Shown piece by piece: positions 7,290 through 14,384 of a DNA stretch of 18,543 bases. Under the pieces are notes generated by a model. The model had not been told where the DNA came from. It worked only from the letters and a program-made list of their open reading frames with translations, and ran no database searches. Source of the stretch: UBA5794 sp965368815 (GTDB taxonomy: Bacteria; Actinomycetota; Acidimicrobiia; Spongiisociales; UBA5794); contig CBDUOH010000042.1 of the NCBI GenBank assembly GCA_965368815.1, positions 1-18,543 of the forward strand, in the 5' to 3' direction. Position 1 is the stretch's first letter. Every line of letters begins with the position of its first letter. The position numbers and the translations under genes are program-made.

Positions 7290-10073
7290 ATGCGTTCACG
7301 GATACTGGTTGTCGTCTTCATGTTGTTGGTAGGGCTTGTTGCCCTGATTCCGGGCGCTTCGGCGCAGACGAACCCTGAGGATTCCGAGCTCGCAAAGCTG
7401 ATCCGTGGCTTCCGCGACGCCACGGTCCAGGGCGATCGGGTCGTGGTCAATGATCCGACTCCTGACCTGGTGAGCCCGTTCGCGCAGGAGTTCGAGATCC
7501 TGCCGGGGATCACCGATTCGATCACGGTCGAGCGCACATTCGACTTCGTGGTCAACCCCTCGACGCCGTACACCATCTTCTCGGATCCGGGGATCGGCAT
7601 GGTGTTCATACAACCCGAGATCCCAAACCTGTTCGAACTCGACGAGGTGATGCCCGTTGTTCCGCAGCAGTGGGTTCCACCGTCGTTCCCTCGCGGGCAA
7701 ACTGCATTCGACGACCTCCTCGCCACGCTCATCGGGGTTCCGCTTCCGGACGACTTCGGCGAGCAGTTCGCCGCAGGGGATCCGTTCGCTGTCGACGGAG
7801 CGATCCTGACACCACCCGTTGGCGGGTTCGCCCCACCTGTGGATCAGCCATGGGTGGTCCGCGGTGGTGCGTTCGCCGCCCCGCTGCCCGACGGCTACTG
7901 CAACGGTTCCATCATCGAGCTGTTCACCGGTGACGTTATGCCCGGTGCCCCGAGGTGGGAACCTGCCGACTTCGCCCCGAACGACACTTTCACCGGTCTG
8001 TCCCAGGCGTTCGTGTCCCGATGCGTCGACGGGCAGATCCAGCCGACACAGTTGCTGGTGAACCAAGGTCCGAACTTCCAGCCCAAGGGCACCTTCGCCA
8101 TGACGATCTGGACCCCAGAAGCGTTCTTCCAGATCCTCCCGTGGTCAGATGTCAATGGAACCGAAGCGACTCGTACCGGTGCGTTCTACACCGACGCATC
8201 GAATCCGTTCCAACCCGAGAATTCCGTCTTCACGACGTCCCCCAACTTCCCGGAGCTGGCTCCGGCCGGCAATCCGGCGGTGTTCATGGAGCACCCGTGG
8301 TCCCCGGCGACAATCCACCCGCTCGCCCTCGAGTTCTCCGACGGTGACCAGGGGAGCCCCGGGTTCGTGAACAACTTCGGCATCATGGTCGATGCCAAGG
8401 ACGACAGCGGCGACATCGACGAATTCTCGATCCAGCTCATCCAGTTCGATCGGTATCAGTTGAGCCTCGGCAAGATGCGTTATCTCCCAGAATCGGGAAC
8501 CCTCGAGGGGACGCTTGAAGGGTCCGGTGAGGGTTACTCGGACTCGTACAACTTCACGAACCTGGAGTACACGTTCGACACGGGCACACCTGAGGTCTAC
8601 GGCTTCTCGTTCGTGGGTGGCGAGCTTCCACCGCCGTTGACCCAGGAGATCCAGGGGCTCTATGAGGAGCGTCTCGAAGCCGCCGCTCCTGAAACCACAA
8701 CAACGTCGACGACGGTCGAATCGCCAACCACGATCACGTCGCCGGGGGACGACCCCGGGGAGCAACCGGACGACGGCGACGGTGTCGAAGTCCCGGTTGA
8801 CGGAGGGATGAGTCCGTTCGTCTGGTTCATCATCGTCGGGTTCCTCCTGTTGATCGCTGGTCTCATCTGGTGGTTGCTGTTCGGCCCGCGGGCCCAGAAG
8901 AAGGATCCATGCGCTGAGCTGTATGCCGCATGGCAGAAGGCCAAGGGTCTGTGCGAGAAGGCGAAAGCGGATGCCAAGGCGAAGCGCGACGCAGCAGACA
9001 AGGCGACCACCGCCCGTGAGACCGCCGAGAAGGCGCTCGAGGACCACTGCAAGCAGTTCCCGCCTGCCTGCGGCCCGCAGGCATCCATCACGGATGTCGG
9101 TTCCGGGACGACCCTCACTCGCGACGACCTGTACGTCACGAGGTCGTGGAACGCTGCGGCGTGGGCCAAGTACAAAGGTGGCGGTTCCGCCCAGGACACG
9201 CAGGACGATTGGAACAACGGTCCGTCCGATGAGTTCCGTGACAAGGCGCTCAAGGATCTCAAGGCCGCGAAAGCCAAGACACCAGAGCTCGAAGCCGAGA
9301 TCACGAAAGCTCAGAAGGCCGAGGCCGACGCCAAAGCCGCTGCCGACAAGGCCGAGGCGGATGCCAAGGCCGCATGCGACAAGGCGGCGGCTGCCAAGCA
9401 GGCATACGATGACTGCGTCGGGGCCCGTGACGGAGCGGCGGCGGCCGCATCCGATGCCGCAGCTTCGAGTGCTGCAGGTGCTGCTGGAGGTCTCGTCGGG
9501 GCAGCCGCAGGTGCAGCTGCAGGCGCCGCGGCCGGTGGAGGCGGGAATTGTGATCCGCAGCAGCAGGCCTACGACGCCGCCAAGAAGGCGTGCGACGACG
9601 CCAAAGCGGCGGCCGAAGCGGCGGACAAGAAGGTGGGTGATGCCGAGCGGACGCTCGACGACGCCGAGACCGCCCTCGAGGATCTCTGTGCCGAGTACCC
9701 ACCGCTGTGTGGCGAGGATGCCTGGATCCAAGAGGCGGGCCGGCCCGAGACGCGTATCGACCGCAAGGACCTGTACGTCCGTGACGTGTGGGCCGAACAG
9801 GTGTGGGTGGACTACCAGACCGACCAGATATCGGCGTCCGACGTCCAGGACCTATGGAACAGCGGACCGACGCCTGAGTTCATCGCCGACGAACTCCAGA
9901 AGCTCAAGGACGCCGCGCCACTCAAGCCGGCCCGTGAGCAGGCGATCAAGGATGCCAAGGCTGCGCTCGATGCCGCCGAGAAGGCTGCGGCCGAAGCGAA
10001 GAAGAAGGCTGATGATGCGTGTGCCAAGGCAACGGCGGCCAAGAAAGCGCTCGACGCCTGTCTCGGCGGGTAG
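7290..10073 (+). CDS. Large secreted/membrane protein with duplicated Cys/coiled-coil tail, unknown function
   Basis: I do not recognise the family of this 927-aa protein. Residues 1-25 are a signal peptide (RSRILVVVFMLLVGLVAL, cut after ASA). Residues about 26-465 form a large exported domain rich in aromatic and Pro residues, with two cysteines (C204, C245). A Thr-rich linker (468-484) and an acidic stretch (486-502) follow. A membrane helix spans about 509-531 (FVWFIIVGFLLLIAGLIWWLL), with basic PRAQKKD after it, so the tail should be cytoplasmic. The tail has two copies of one module (541-710 and 754-924). Each has Ala/Lys-rich helices around ALEDxC-x4-PPxCG, DLYV, two Trp, and QDxWNxGPxxEF. 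A Gly-zipper stretch (GAAAGAAAGAAAG, about 738-750) joins the copies. The ATG at 7290 follows GGGAGG with 7 nt spacing; a TTG two codons earlier is too close to it. A terminator-like hairpin follows. Confidence 0.85.
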   Translation: MRSRILVVVFMLLVGLVALIPGASAQTNPEDSELAKLIRGFRDATVQGDRVVVNDPTPDLVSPFAQEFEILPGITDSITVERTFDFVVNPSTPYTIFSDPGIGMVFIQPEIPNLFELDEVMPVVPQQWVPPSFPRGQTAFDDLLATLIGVPLPDDFGEQFAAGDPFAVDGAILTPPVGGFAPPVDQPWVVRGGAFAAPLPDGYCNGSIIELFTGDVMPGAPRWEPADFAPNDTFTGLSQAFVSRCVDGQIQPTQLLVNQGPNFQPKGTFAMTIWTPEAFFQILPWSDVNGTEATRTGAFYTDASNPFQPENSVFTTSPNFPELAPAGNPAVFMEHPWSPATIHPLALEFSDGDQGSPGFVNNFGIMVDAKDDSGDIDEFSIQLIQFDRYQLSLGKMRYLPESGTLEGTLEGSGEGYSDSYNFTNLEYTFDTGTPEVYGFSFVGGELPPPLTQEIQGLYEERLEAAAPETTTTSTTVESPTTITSPGDDPGEQPDDGDGVEVPVDGGMSPFVWFIIVGFLLLIAGLIWWLLFGPRAQKKDPCAELYAAWQKAKGLCEKAKADAKAKRDAADKATTARETAEKALEDHCKQFPPACGPQASITDVGSGTTLTRDDLYVTRSWNAAAWAKYKGGGSAQDTQDDWNNGPSDEFRDKALKDLKAAKAKTPELEAEITKAQKAEADAKAAADKAEADAKAACDKAAAAKQAYDDCVGARDGAAAAASDAAASSAAGAAGGLVGAAAGAAAGAAAGGGGNCDPQQQAYDAAKKACDDAKAAAEAADKKVGDAERTLDDAETALEDLCAEYPPLCGEDAWIQEAGRPETRIDRKDLYVRDVWAEQVWVDYQTDQISASDVQDLWNSGPTPEFIADELQKLKDAAPLKPAREQAIKDAKAALDAAEKAAAEAKKKADDACAKATAAKKALDACLGG

Positions 10074-10087
10074 CCCGATACAGAACA

Positions 10088-10119
10088 GGAGTGGCCGGCC
10101 CACTGGGGCCGACCACTCC
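10088..10119. terminator. Hairpin between convergent genes
   Basis: A 13-bp stem (GGAGTGGCCGGCC with its near-complement) encloses a 6-nt loop. The one imperfect pair is C-A in plus-strand RNA but G-U in minus-strand RNA. It lies 14 bp after the 927-aa gene stop and 23 bp beyond the cupredoxin lipoprotein stop, so it can serve both strands. There is no U-tract, which is common in G+C-rich actinobacteria. Confidence 0.6.
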
Positions 10120-10142
10120 CGGTTCGCGTGACTCGCTGAGCC

Positions 10143-10694
10143 CTATTCGCTGACTTCGAGTTCGGCGAACATGCCGTTGACGAAATGCGGTGGTCCACCG
10201 GCCACCTCCGGAGGTCCTTCCGACTCGGCTGCGGCTGCGATGTACTCGTCAGGGTCGGCACCGGTGGGAATGGCACAGATGATCGCGTACCTGCCCGGTT
10301 CCCACAGCGCACCGTCGCCGACCGCAGCGAAACCGTCGGCGCCAGGCGGGGCCAGCAGCACGGTCTGGACTCCTCCGAAGAGCGCCGCCACCTCCTCGGG
10401 CGGTAGCGCCATGATTTCTTCGACGGATCGTGTCTCGTCTTCGGGGAGCAGGATGGCGACGAACTCGTGGAGCTCTGCGTCGGACGAGTTGGTCAGTTCG
10501 AACTTCGTGCCGGCCTCGACCGAGGTCGGCATGCCCATGAACGCGAAGTCCGTGGCCGTGATCTCCACTGCGGTTGCACCTCCCTGCGTTGTCGTCACGG
10601 GTTCCGAGTCTGCCGATGAACACCCGCTGATGGCGAGTGCACCGACGGCCATCGCGATGGTGAATGTCCGAAGGCGAATGGATGAGATGTTCAT
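10143..10694 (-). CDS. Cupredoxin-like copper lipoprotein
   Basis: This 183-aa protein has a lipoprotein signal (hydrophobic TFTIAMAVGALAI, lipobox ISGC, C25) followed by a single beta-rich domain. Potential type-1 copper ligands are H76 (ELHEF), C140 (YAIICAIP), H170 and M175 (HFVNGM). Plastocyanins normally have only a few residues between the Cys and the second His. Here 29 residues separate them, including an acidic/Ala-rich insertion (about 146-161), so copper binding is likely but not certain. It would sit outside the membrane as a one-electron carrier or copper protein. The ATG at 10694 has AAGGAG 9 nt upstream. It is the last gene of a probable unit with the upstream cupin, whose stop is 58 bp away, and the hydrolase-SARP gene. 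Confidence 0.8.
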   Translation of the reverse strand: MNISSIRLRTFTIAMAVGALAISGCSSADSEPVTTTQGGATAVEITATDFAFMGMPTSVEAGTKFELTNSSDAELHEFVAILLPEDETRSVEEIMALPPEEVAALFGGVQTVLLAPPGADGFAAVGDGALWEPGRYAIICAIPTGADPDEYIAAAAESEGPPEVAGGPPHFVNGMFAELEVSE

Positions 10695-10710
10695 GTTTGG
10701 TCTCTCCTTG

Positions 10711-10769
10711 GGTCGAGGGGGATCAGGTCGATGGGGAGCGGGTCGATGGGGATCAGGTCAACGGGGCCG
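10711..10769. repeat. 15-bp tandem repeat, about 3.9 copies
   Basis: The unit is GGTCGATGGGGATCA on the plus strand. Copies start at 10711, 10726, 10741 and 10756; the second ends AGCG and the fourth is degenerate. The array covers the end of the cupin gene, including its TGA at 10753-10755, and most of the gap to the cupredoxin lipoprotein. In cupin phase the unit is five codons, (S)PST plus a TGA or CGC, so repeat slippage keeps the frame. Confidence 0.85.
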
Positions 10770-11265
10770 GGGGCGGCCCGACGATGTCGATCCCATGGGC
10801 TGCACAGATCTCTGCGACGAGGCCGGGGTCGATCGGGCCGGGTTCGGGCAGTTCCGGAACCGGGGTGGGAGTCCCGAGGGCTGTCACCATCTCGTCGAAT
10901 CGCGGAACGACCGTATTCGACGACGTGACGTTGATCAGCCGCGCCGTGTCGGTGAGAACCTGGAACGTGTGCGGCTGTCCCTGTGGCAGATAGGCGATGC
11001 CTCCTGCTTCGGACTCGAACCGATCGTCACCGGTGAAGAACGCGAGTGCGCCTTCCACGATGATGAACAGCTCATCCTCACTCCGGTGATTGTGGAGGGG
11101 CGGTCCGAACCCTTTCGGGGCCAGAAACTCGACAACGCTCATCGATCGTTGTCCGGATGCGGGCACCTTGACGGTTGCCACGTGGTTGAGGAAGTGAAGG
11201 TGTGCACCTTCTGTCGCCGAGATGAGTATCGGCGCTTCCGCGGTGAGGGCGTGTTCTGTACTCAT
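10753..11265 (-). CDS. Cupin-domain protein (possible small-molecule dioxygenase or binding protein)
   Basis: This 170-aa cytoplasmic protein is a single cupin. Motif 1 is complete: HNH at 58-60, E65 and G72 fit HxH-x4-E-x6-G. Motif 2 is GIAYLPQGQPHTF, with H99. H58, H60, E65 and H99 make a standard metal site (Fe, Mn, Cu or Ni). The family includes quercetinase-like dioxygenases, isomerases and non-catalytic sensors; the substrate cannot be told. A C-terminal Pro-rich tail (133-170) ends in a segment made of the 15-bp tandem repeat. The ATG at 11265 is 43 bp after the hydrolase-SARP stop and has no Shine-Dalgarno, but a CACGAT hexamer 6 nt upstream and 11-bp-spaced direct repeats suggest its own regulated, leaderless promoter. 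Confidence 0.88.
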   Translation of the reverse strand: MSTEHALTAEAPILISATEGAHLHFLNHVATVKVPASGQRSMSVVEFLAPKGFGPPLHNHRSEDELFIIVEGALAFFTGDDRFESEAGGIAYLPQGQPHTFQVLTDTARLINVTSSNTVVPRFDEMVTALGTPTPVPELPEPGPIDPGLVAEICAAHGIDIVGPPPAPLT

Positions 11266-11271
11266 GCTGCC

Positions 11272-11304
11272 ATCGTGCCCGGCAGCCTTTCGAAAACCTT
11301 TCGA
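11272..11304 (-). promoter_or_regulatory. Putative SARP-type operator and -10 box before the cupin gene
   Basis: On the minus strand TCGAAAGG occurs at 11304-11297 and again at 11293-11286, a period of exactly 11 bp. The proximal copy is followed by 8 bp (CTGCCGGG) and then CACGAT (11277-11272), one base from TACGAT, which ends 6 nt before the ATG. Established knowledge: AfsR/SARP regulators bind heptameric direct repeats of 11-bp period placed 8 bp before the -10. The adjacent upstream gene encodes a protein with that DNA-binding domain. Binding itself is inference. Confidence 0.55.
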
Positions 11305-11308
11305 CGGC

Positions 11309-12853
11309 TCAGTCCACCACGGAATCGAATGCGGGAACTGCCACATCGATCTCGGCCATGGCGGTGACCCACGCTGCATGAGCACGCTCGGACTCCCGGT
11401 GTTCCCCTGCTGCGGCGAGCGATCGTACGAGGAGCCGGTGTGCGGCGTCGTCGAAAGGATATGCTTCGACCAGCCTGCGGGCCATCTCCCCGGCAAGGCG
11501 GTAATCGCCCGCTGCCATGGCGTCGGTCCCCACCTGTCGCGCCGCAGTGACGAACCGCACCCGTGCCTCGTCCCTCGGTCCGATCGTCCAGTCGTCGTAC
11601 AGATCGTCGGGGAGGAACGGCCCACCGTACGCGGCGACGATTGCGTGGTGATCGTCGGCTCGATAGAAGTCGTCGAGGTCGGTCGCGACTTCGTCGAGGT
11701 TGAGTCGCACCGATTGCCGGTCTGCGATCACTCCACCGCCAAGCACCCGTCTGACTTTGGACAGCTGCACCGACAACCGCGCGCTCAGAGTCGTCATATC
11801 CACCTCATCGGGCCAGAGCATGTCAATGAGTTGGTCCCGGGTGATCGGCCAGCCGCGTTGGGCGACCAGTCGCTTGCAGAGCTGCCGCGCCCTTCGTGAA
11901 CCCCACTCCGACGCTGGTACCTCGCGACCGGCGACCTCGACGGCGAACCTCCCGAGGGTGCGGATCCTGGGTTTCACACCCATCGGTTCATGGGGTTGGT
12001 TGACCGTGACGGAACCAGTGACGAACTTCTCGAGCGGCCCCATCCAGCTCTCCATATCCCCTGCGAAGCCGAAATGGTCCTCACCGGGGATTTCGATGTA
12101 CTCGGCACCGTCGATACCCGCCGCGAGCGACCGACCGCGTTCCACAGGGATGGCCCGGTCGTCGGTTCGGTGGATGACGAGCGTCGGTACCCGAACGTCG
12201 GTGAGCACGTCACGTACGTCGAGTCCGAGTGACAGCTCGAGGAACTCGCGGATCGATGCCCGCTCCGCGGACGAGCGTTCGTATCGCTGGTGCCATTCCC
12301 TGAACTCCGGGATGGCTGCGAGCGATGGCGCCATTCGGTCGGGGATCGGTGACTCCGGTGTTCCCCATTGGCTGGCGGTGATGTCGAATCGGTCGCGGAT
12401 CGCTTTCCGATCCTCATCCGTGAGATCAGGCGGCGCAAGGGTGGCGCCCGTTCCGAAGAGAATGAGGCTGTCAACCCGATCTGGGTAGGTGACGGCGAAC
12501 ATCACGGCGATCGGGCCGCCCTCGGACAGTCCGAACACGTGCGCCCGCTCGATCCCGGCCGCATCCATGATCGCCCGCAGGTCGTCAACTCGTTCGTCGA
12601 TGTTGTCGATGCGGCCGTCCCTGTCTGACGCCCCGGTGCCCCGTTTGTCGAAATGGACGTACCGTGCGAAGGAACCGAACCGATCGAACATCGCTCGGAT
12701 CTCGGGCCACTCCCACGCGGTCTCGATGTTCTGCGCGAACGGCGGAATGGCGACGATCGTCTCGCTGCCGCTCCCGAAATCCTGGTACGCGAGCCGGGCC
12801 CCGTGAACGCTTGCGAACCGAATCGGAGGTACCGGGCGATCATCGGGAGACAT
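11309..12853 (-). CDS. Alpha/beta-hydrolase fused to SARP-type transcriptional regulator
   Basis: This 514-aa fusion has three parts. Residues about 10-280 are an alpha/beta-hydrolase fold. They show LAYQDFGSG (21-29), HFDKRGTGASDR (67-78), the nucleophile elbow GLSEGG (S110), an acidic residue in HRTDDRAIP (D231 or D232) and H260 in GEDHFGF, so the catalytic triad looks intact. Residues about 296-395 are an OmpR-type winged helix (RTLGRFAVEVAGREVP, SRRARQLCKRLV, LSARLSVQLSKVRRVLGG). Residues about 397-510 are a BTAD-like helical domain. The N-terminal part resembles the hydrolase domain found fused to cyclases such as mycobacterial LipJ. A plausible role is a one-component regulator in which the hydrolase binds or cleaves an ester or lactone signal. 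The ATG at 12853 is 6 nt after TACACT, which implies a leaderless mRNA. Confidence 0.9.
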   Translation of the reverse strand: MSPDDRPVPPIRFASVHGARLAYQDFGSGSETIVAIPPFAQNIETAWEWPEIRAMFDRFGSFARYVHFDKRGTGASDRDGRIDNIDERVDDLRAIMDAAGIERAHVFGLSEGGPIAVMFAVTYPDRVDSLILFGTGATLAPPDLTDEDRKAIRDRFDITASQWGTPESPIPDRMAPSLAAIPEFREWHQRYERSSAERASIREFLELSLGLDVRDVLTDVRVPTLVIHRTDDRAIPVERGRSLAAGIDGAEYIEIPGEDHFGFAGDMESWMGPLEKFVTGSVTVNQPHEPMGVKPRIRTLGRFAVEVAGREVPASEWGSRRARQLCKRLVAQRGWPITRDQLIDMLWPDEVDMTTLSARLSVQLSKVRRVLGGGVIADRQSVRLNLDEVATDLDDFYRADDHHAIVAAYGGPFLPDDLYDDWTIGPRDEARVRFVTAARQVGTDAMAAGDYRLAGEMARRLVEAYPFDDAAHRLLVRSLAAAGEHRESERAHAAWVTAMAEIDVAVPAFDSVVD

Positions 12854-12859
12854 GTCGCA

Positions 12860-12865
12860 AGTGTA
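12860..12865 (-). promoter_or_regulatory. Putative -10 box of the hydrolase-SARP gene (leaderless)
   Basis: TACACT on the minus strand ends 6 nt before the ATG at 12853. It shares the 68-bp divergent region 12854-12921 with the FAD oxidoreductase promoter, so one regulator could influence both. Confidence 0.5.
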
Positions 12866-12909
12866 CCGGCCTTGCATTCGGCCTCCGGGTCGGCGAGGGA
12901 CGTGCAAAC

Positions 12910-12915
12910 TATGAT
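12910..12915 (+). promoter_or_regulatory. Putative -10 box of the FAD oxidoreductase gene (leaderless)
   Basis: TATGAT is one base from the TATAAT consensus and ends 6 nt before the GTG at 12922. Its position also supports the choice of GTG as start. Confidence 0.55.
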
Positions 12916-12921
12916 CCCGAG

Positions 12922-14310
12922 GTGAACACCCGAGATGTGACCGTTGTGGGTTCGGGCCCGAATGGGCTCGCTGCAGCCGTTGCTCTGGCACGGGCGGGCC
13001 GGCGGGTCGTGGTGCTCGAAGCCGCGGATGCGATCGGGGGTGGCACGCGCAGCGCCGAACTGACGCTTCCCGGGTTCGTCCACGACGTGTGCTCATCGGT
13101 GCATCCCACAGGTGCGGCCTCGCCGTTCTTCGCCGAGATCTCCTTGGATGTCGATTGGGTTCGACCCGAGATCGCCGTCAGTCACCCGCTCGGAGACGGG
13201 CGAGCCGTCGGCTTGTTCGACTCGGTGGACGAGACCGTTGCGCAGTTCGAATCCGACGCAGGGAAGTACCGGAATCTCATAGGGTCGATGGTGGACTCCA
13301 TCGACGACGTCGTCGAGACGGTGCTCGGTCCGGTACGGGCCATTCCCCGCCGAAAAACGGCGTTCGCCAGGCTCGCCGTGACCGGCGGCCTCCCGATGGC
13401 GGCCATCGTGTCGTCGATGTCGGACGACGCGTCGAAGGCACTGCTCTCTGGCATCGGTGCCCATGCCATCGCTCCCCTCAACCAACCGGCCACCGCAGGG
13501 GTCGGGCTCTTCCTCGGCGCTTTGGGTCACACCCACGGTTGGCCGGTGGCTCGCGGCGGGAGTCAATCGATCGCAAACGCCCTGGCCCGCGACCTCACCG
13601 ACCACGGAGGAACCATCGAAACCGGGCGGATGGTCTCGTCCCTCGATGACACCGAAGGCGTCGTGGTGTTCGACACGATGCCGGACGCGCTCATCCGACT
13701 GGCAGGGGACCGCATCGACGCGGGAGCCCGTCGGCGGTTCGAGCGATGGCAGCCGGGTTCGGGCGTGTGCAAGGTCGACTGGGCACTTGATGGACCGATT
13801 CCCTGGAATGACGACCTCAGCCATCGCACGGCGACTGTCCACGTCGGGGGATCAGCGGCAGAGATCGCCCAAGCAGAACGGGAAGTCCATGGCGGGCAAC
13901 ACCCCGAGCGGCCGTTCGTGATCGTGACACAACCATCGATCGTCGATGCGACCCGGGCCCCTGACGACAAGCACACCGCGTGGGGCTACTGCCACGTACC
14001 CCCGGGGTCGGACGTCGACATGCACGACATCATCGAGATGCAGATCGAGCGCTTCGCCCCCGGATTCAAGGACCGCATCCTCGCCCGATCGGTGAGAACC
14101 GCGGTGGGTCATGCGGTGTACAACCCCAACTACGTCGGGGGTGACATCGGAGGTGGTCGGTTCGGGCTGCGCAAGGTGCTCCAGATCGGAGCGAACCGAC
14201 CATTCACAGCAGGAGGCGGCGTGTTCCTTGCCTCAGCCGCCGTACCGCCAGGTGCTGGTGTCCACGGCATGTGCGGAGCGCTCGCTGCGGCGGCCGTTCT
14301 GTCGGCGTAG
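12922..14310 (+). CDS. Phytoene-desaturase-like NAD(P)/FAD-dependent oxidoreductase
   Basis: This 462-aa protein starts with the FAD-binding dinucleotide fold VTVVGSGPNGLAAAVALA (6-23, GxGxxG at 10-15, E33 for the ribose) and GGGTRS (39-44). GWPVARGGSQSIANALA (206-222) is the mid-protein signature of the COG1233 family. The C-terminal FAD motif runs from YVGGDIGGGRFGLRK (404-418) to PPGAGVHGMCG (442-452). The family includes carotenoid desaturases and isomerases and many uncharacterised members. No carotenoid genes are near, so the substrate is unknown. Open frame continues upstream, but it is antisense to the hydrolase-SARP gene. The GTG at 12922 has TATGAT 6 nt upstream and the fold begins there. 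It is divergent from the regulator gene. Confidence 0.88.
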   Translation: MNTRDVTVVGSGPNGLAAAVALARAGRRVVVLEAADAIGGGTRSAELTLPGFVHDVCSSVHPTGAASPFFAEISLDVDWVRPEIAVSHPLGDGRAVGLFDSVDETVAQFESDAGKYRNLIGSMVDSIDDVVETVLGPVRAIPRRKTAFARLAVTGGLPMAAIVSSMSDDASKALLSGIGAHAIAPLNQPATAGVGLFLGALGHTHGWPVARGGSQSIANALARDLTDHGGTIETGRMVSSLDDTEGVVVFDTMPDALIRLAGDRIDAGARRRFERWQPGSGVCKVDWALDGPIPWNDDLSHRTATVHVGGSAAEIAQAEREVHGGQHPERPFVIVTQPSIVDATRAPDDKHTAWGYCHVPPGSDVDMHDIIEMQIERFAPGFKDRILARSVRTAVGHAVYNPNYVGGDIGGGRFGLRKVLQIGANRPFTAGGGVFLASAAVPPGAGVHGMCGALAAAAVLSA

Positions 14311-14342
14311 GTGGGGAGTCGGACTCGACCGGTCGTGACGCG

Positions 14343-14375
14343 GAGAACCGCACCGGACAATCCGATGCGGTTCTC
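14343..14375. terminator. Hairpin between FAD oxidoreductase and mscL
   Basis: A 15-bp stem (left arm from GAGAACCGCACCGGA, right arm ending CGGTTCTC) encloses the loop CAA. The single imperfect pair is C-A in plus-strand RNA and U-G in minus-strand RNA, so it is fully paired for the mscL transcript. It lies 32 bp after the FAD gene stop and 9 bp beyond the mscL stop. No U-tract follows. Confidence 0.7.
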
Positions 14376-14384
14376 TGGCTGGGT

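Noticed and set aside
8145..9731. Minus-strand open frame of 528 codons opposite the 927-aa gene
   Set aside because: Its composition is the mirror of the Ala/Lys/Asp-rich plus-strand coding repeats, with no recognisable domain and no start signal. The plus frame has a signal peptide, ribosome-binding site and duplicated domain.
8923..10131. Plus-strand open frame of 402 codons inside the 927-aa gene
   Set aside because: Arg/Pro-rich frame-shifted shadow, typical of G+C-rich coding sequence.
10711..10769. CRISPR-like array
   Set aside because: The units are contiguous 15-bp tandem repeats with no spacers.
11288..11304. TTTCGAAA palindrome before the cupin as a repressor operator
   Set aside because: It can be read as an inverted repeat, but the exact 11-bp direct period and 8-bp distance to the -10-like box fit the neighbouring SARP-type regulator better.
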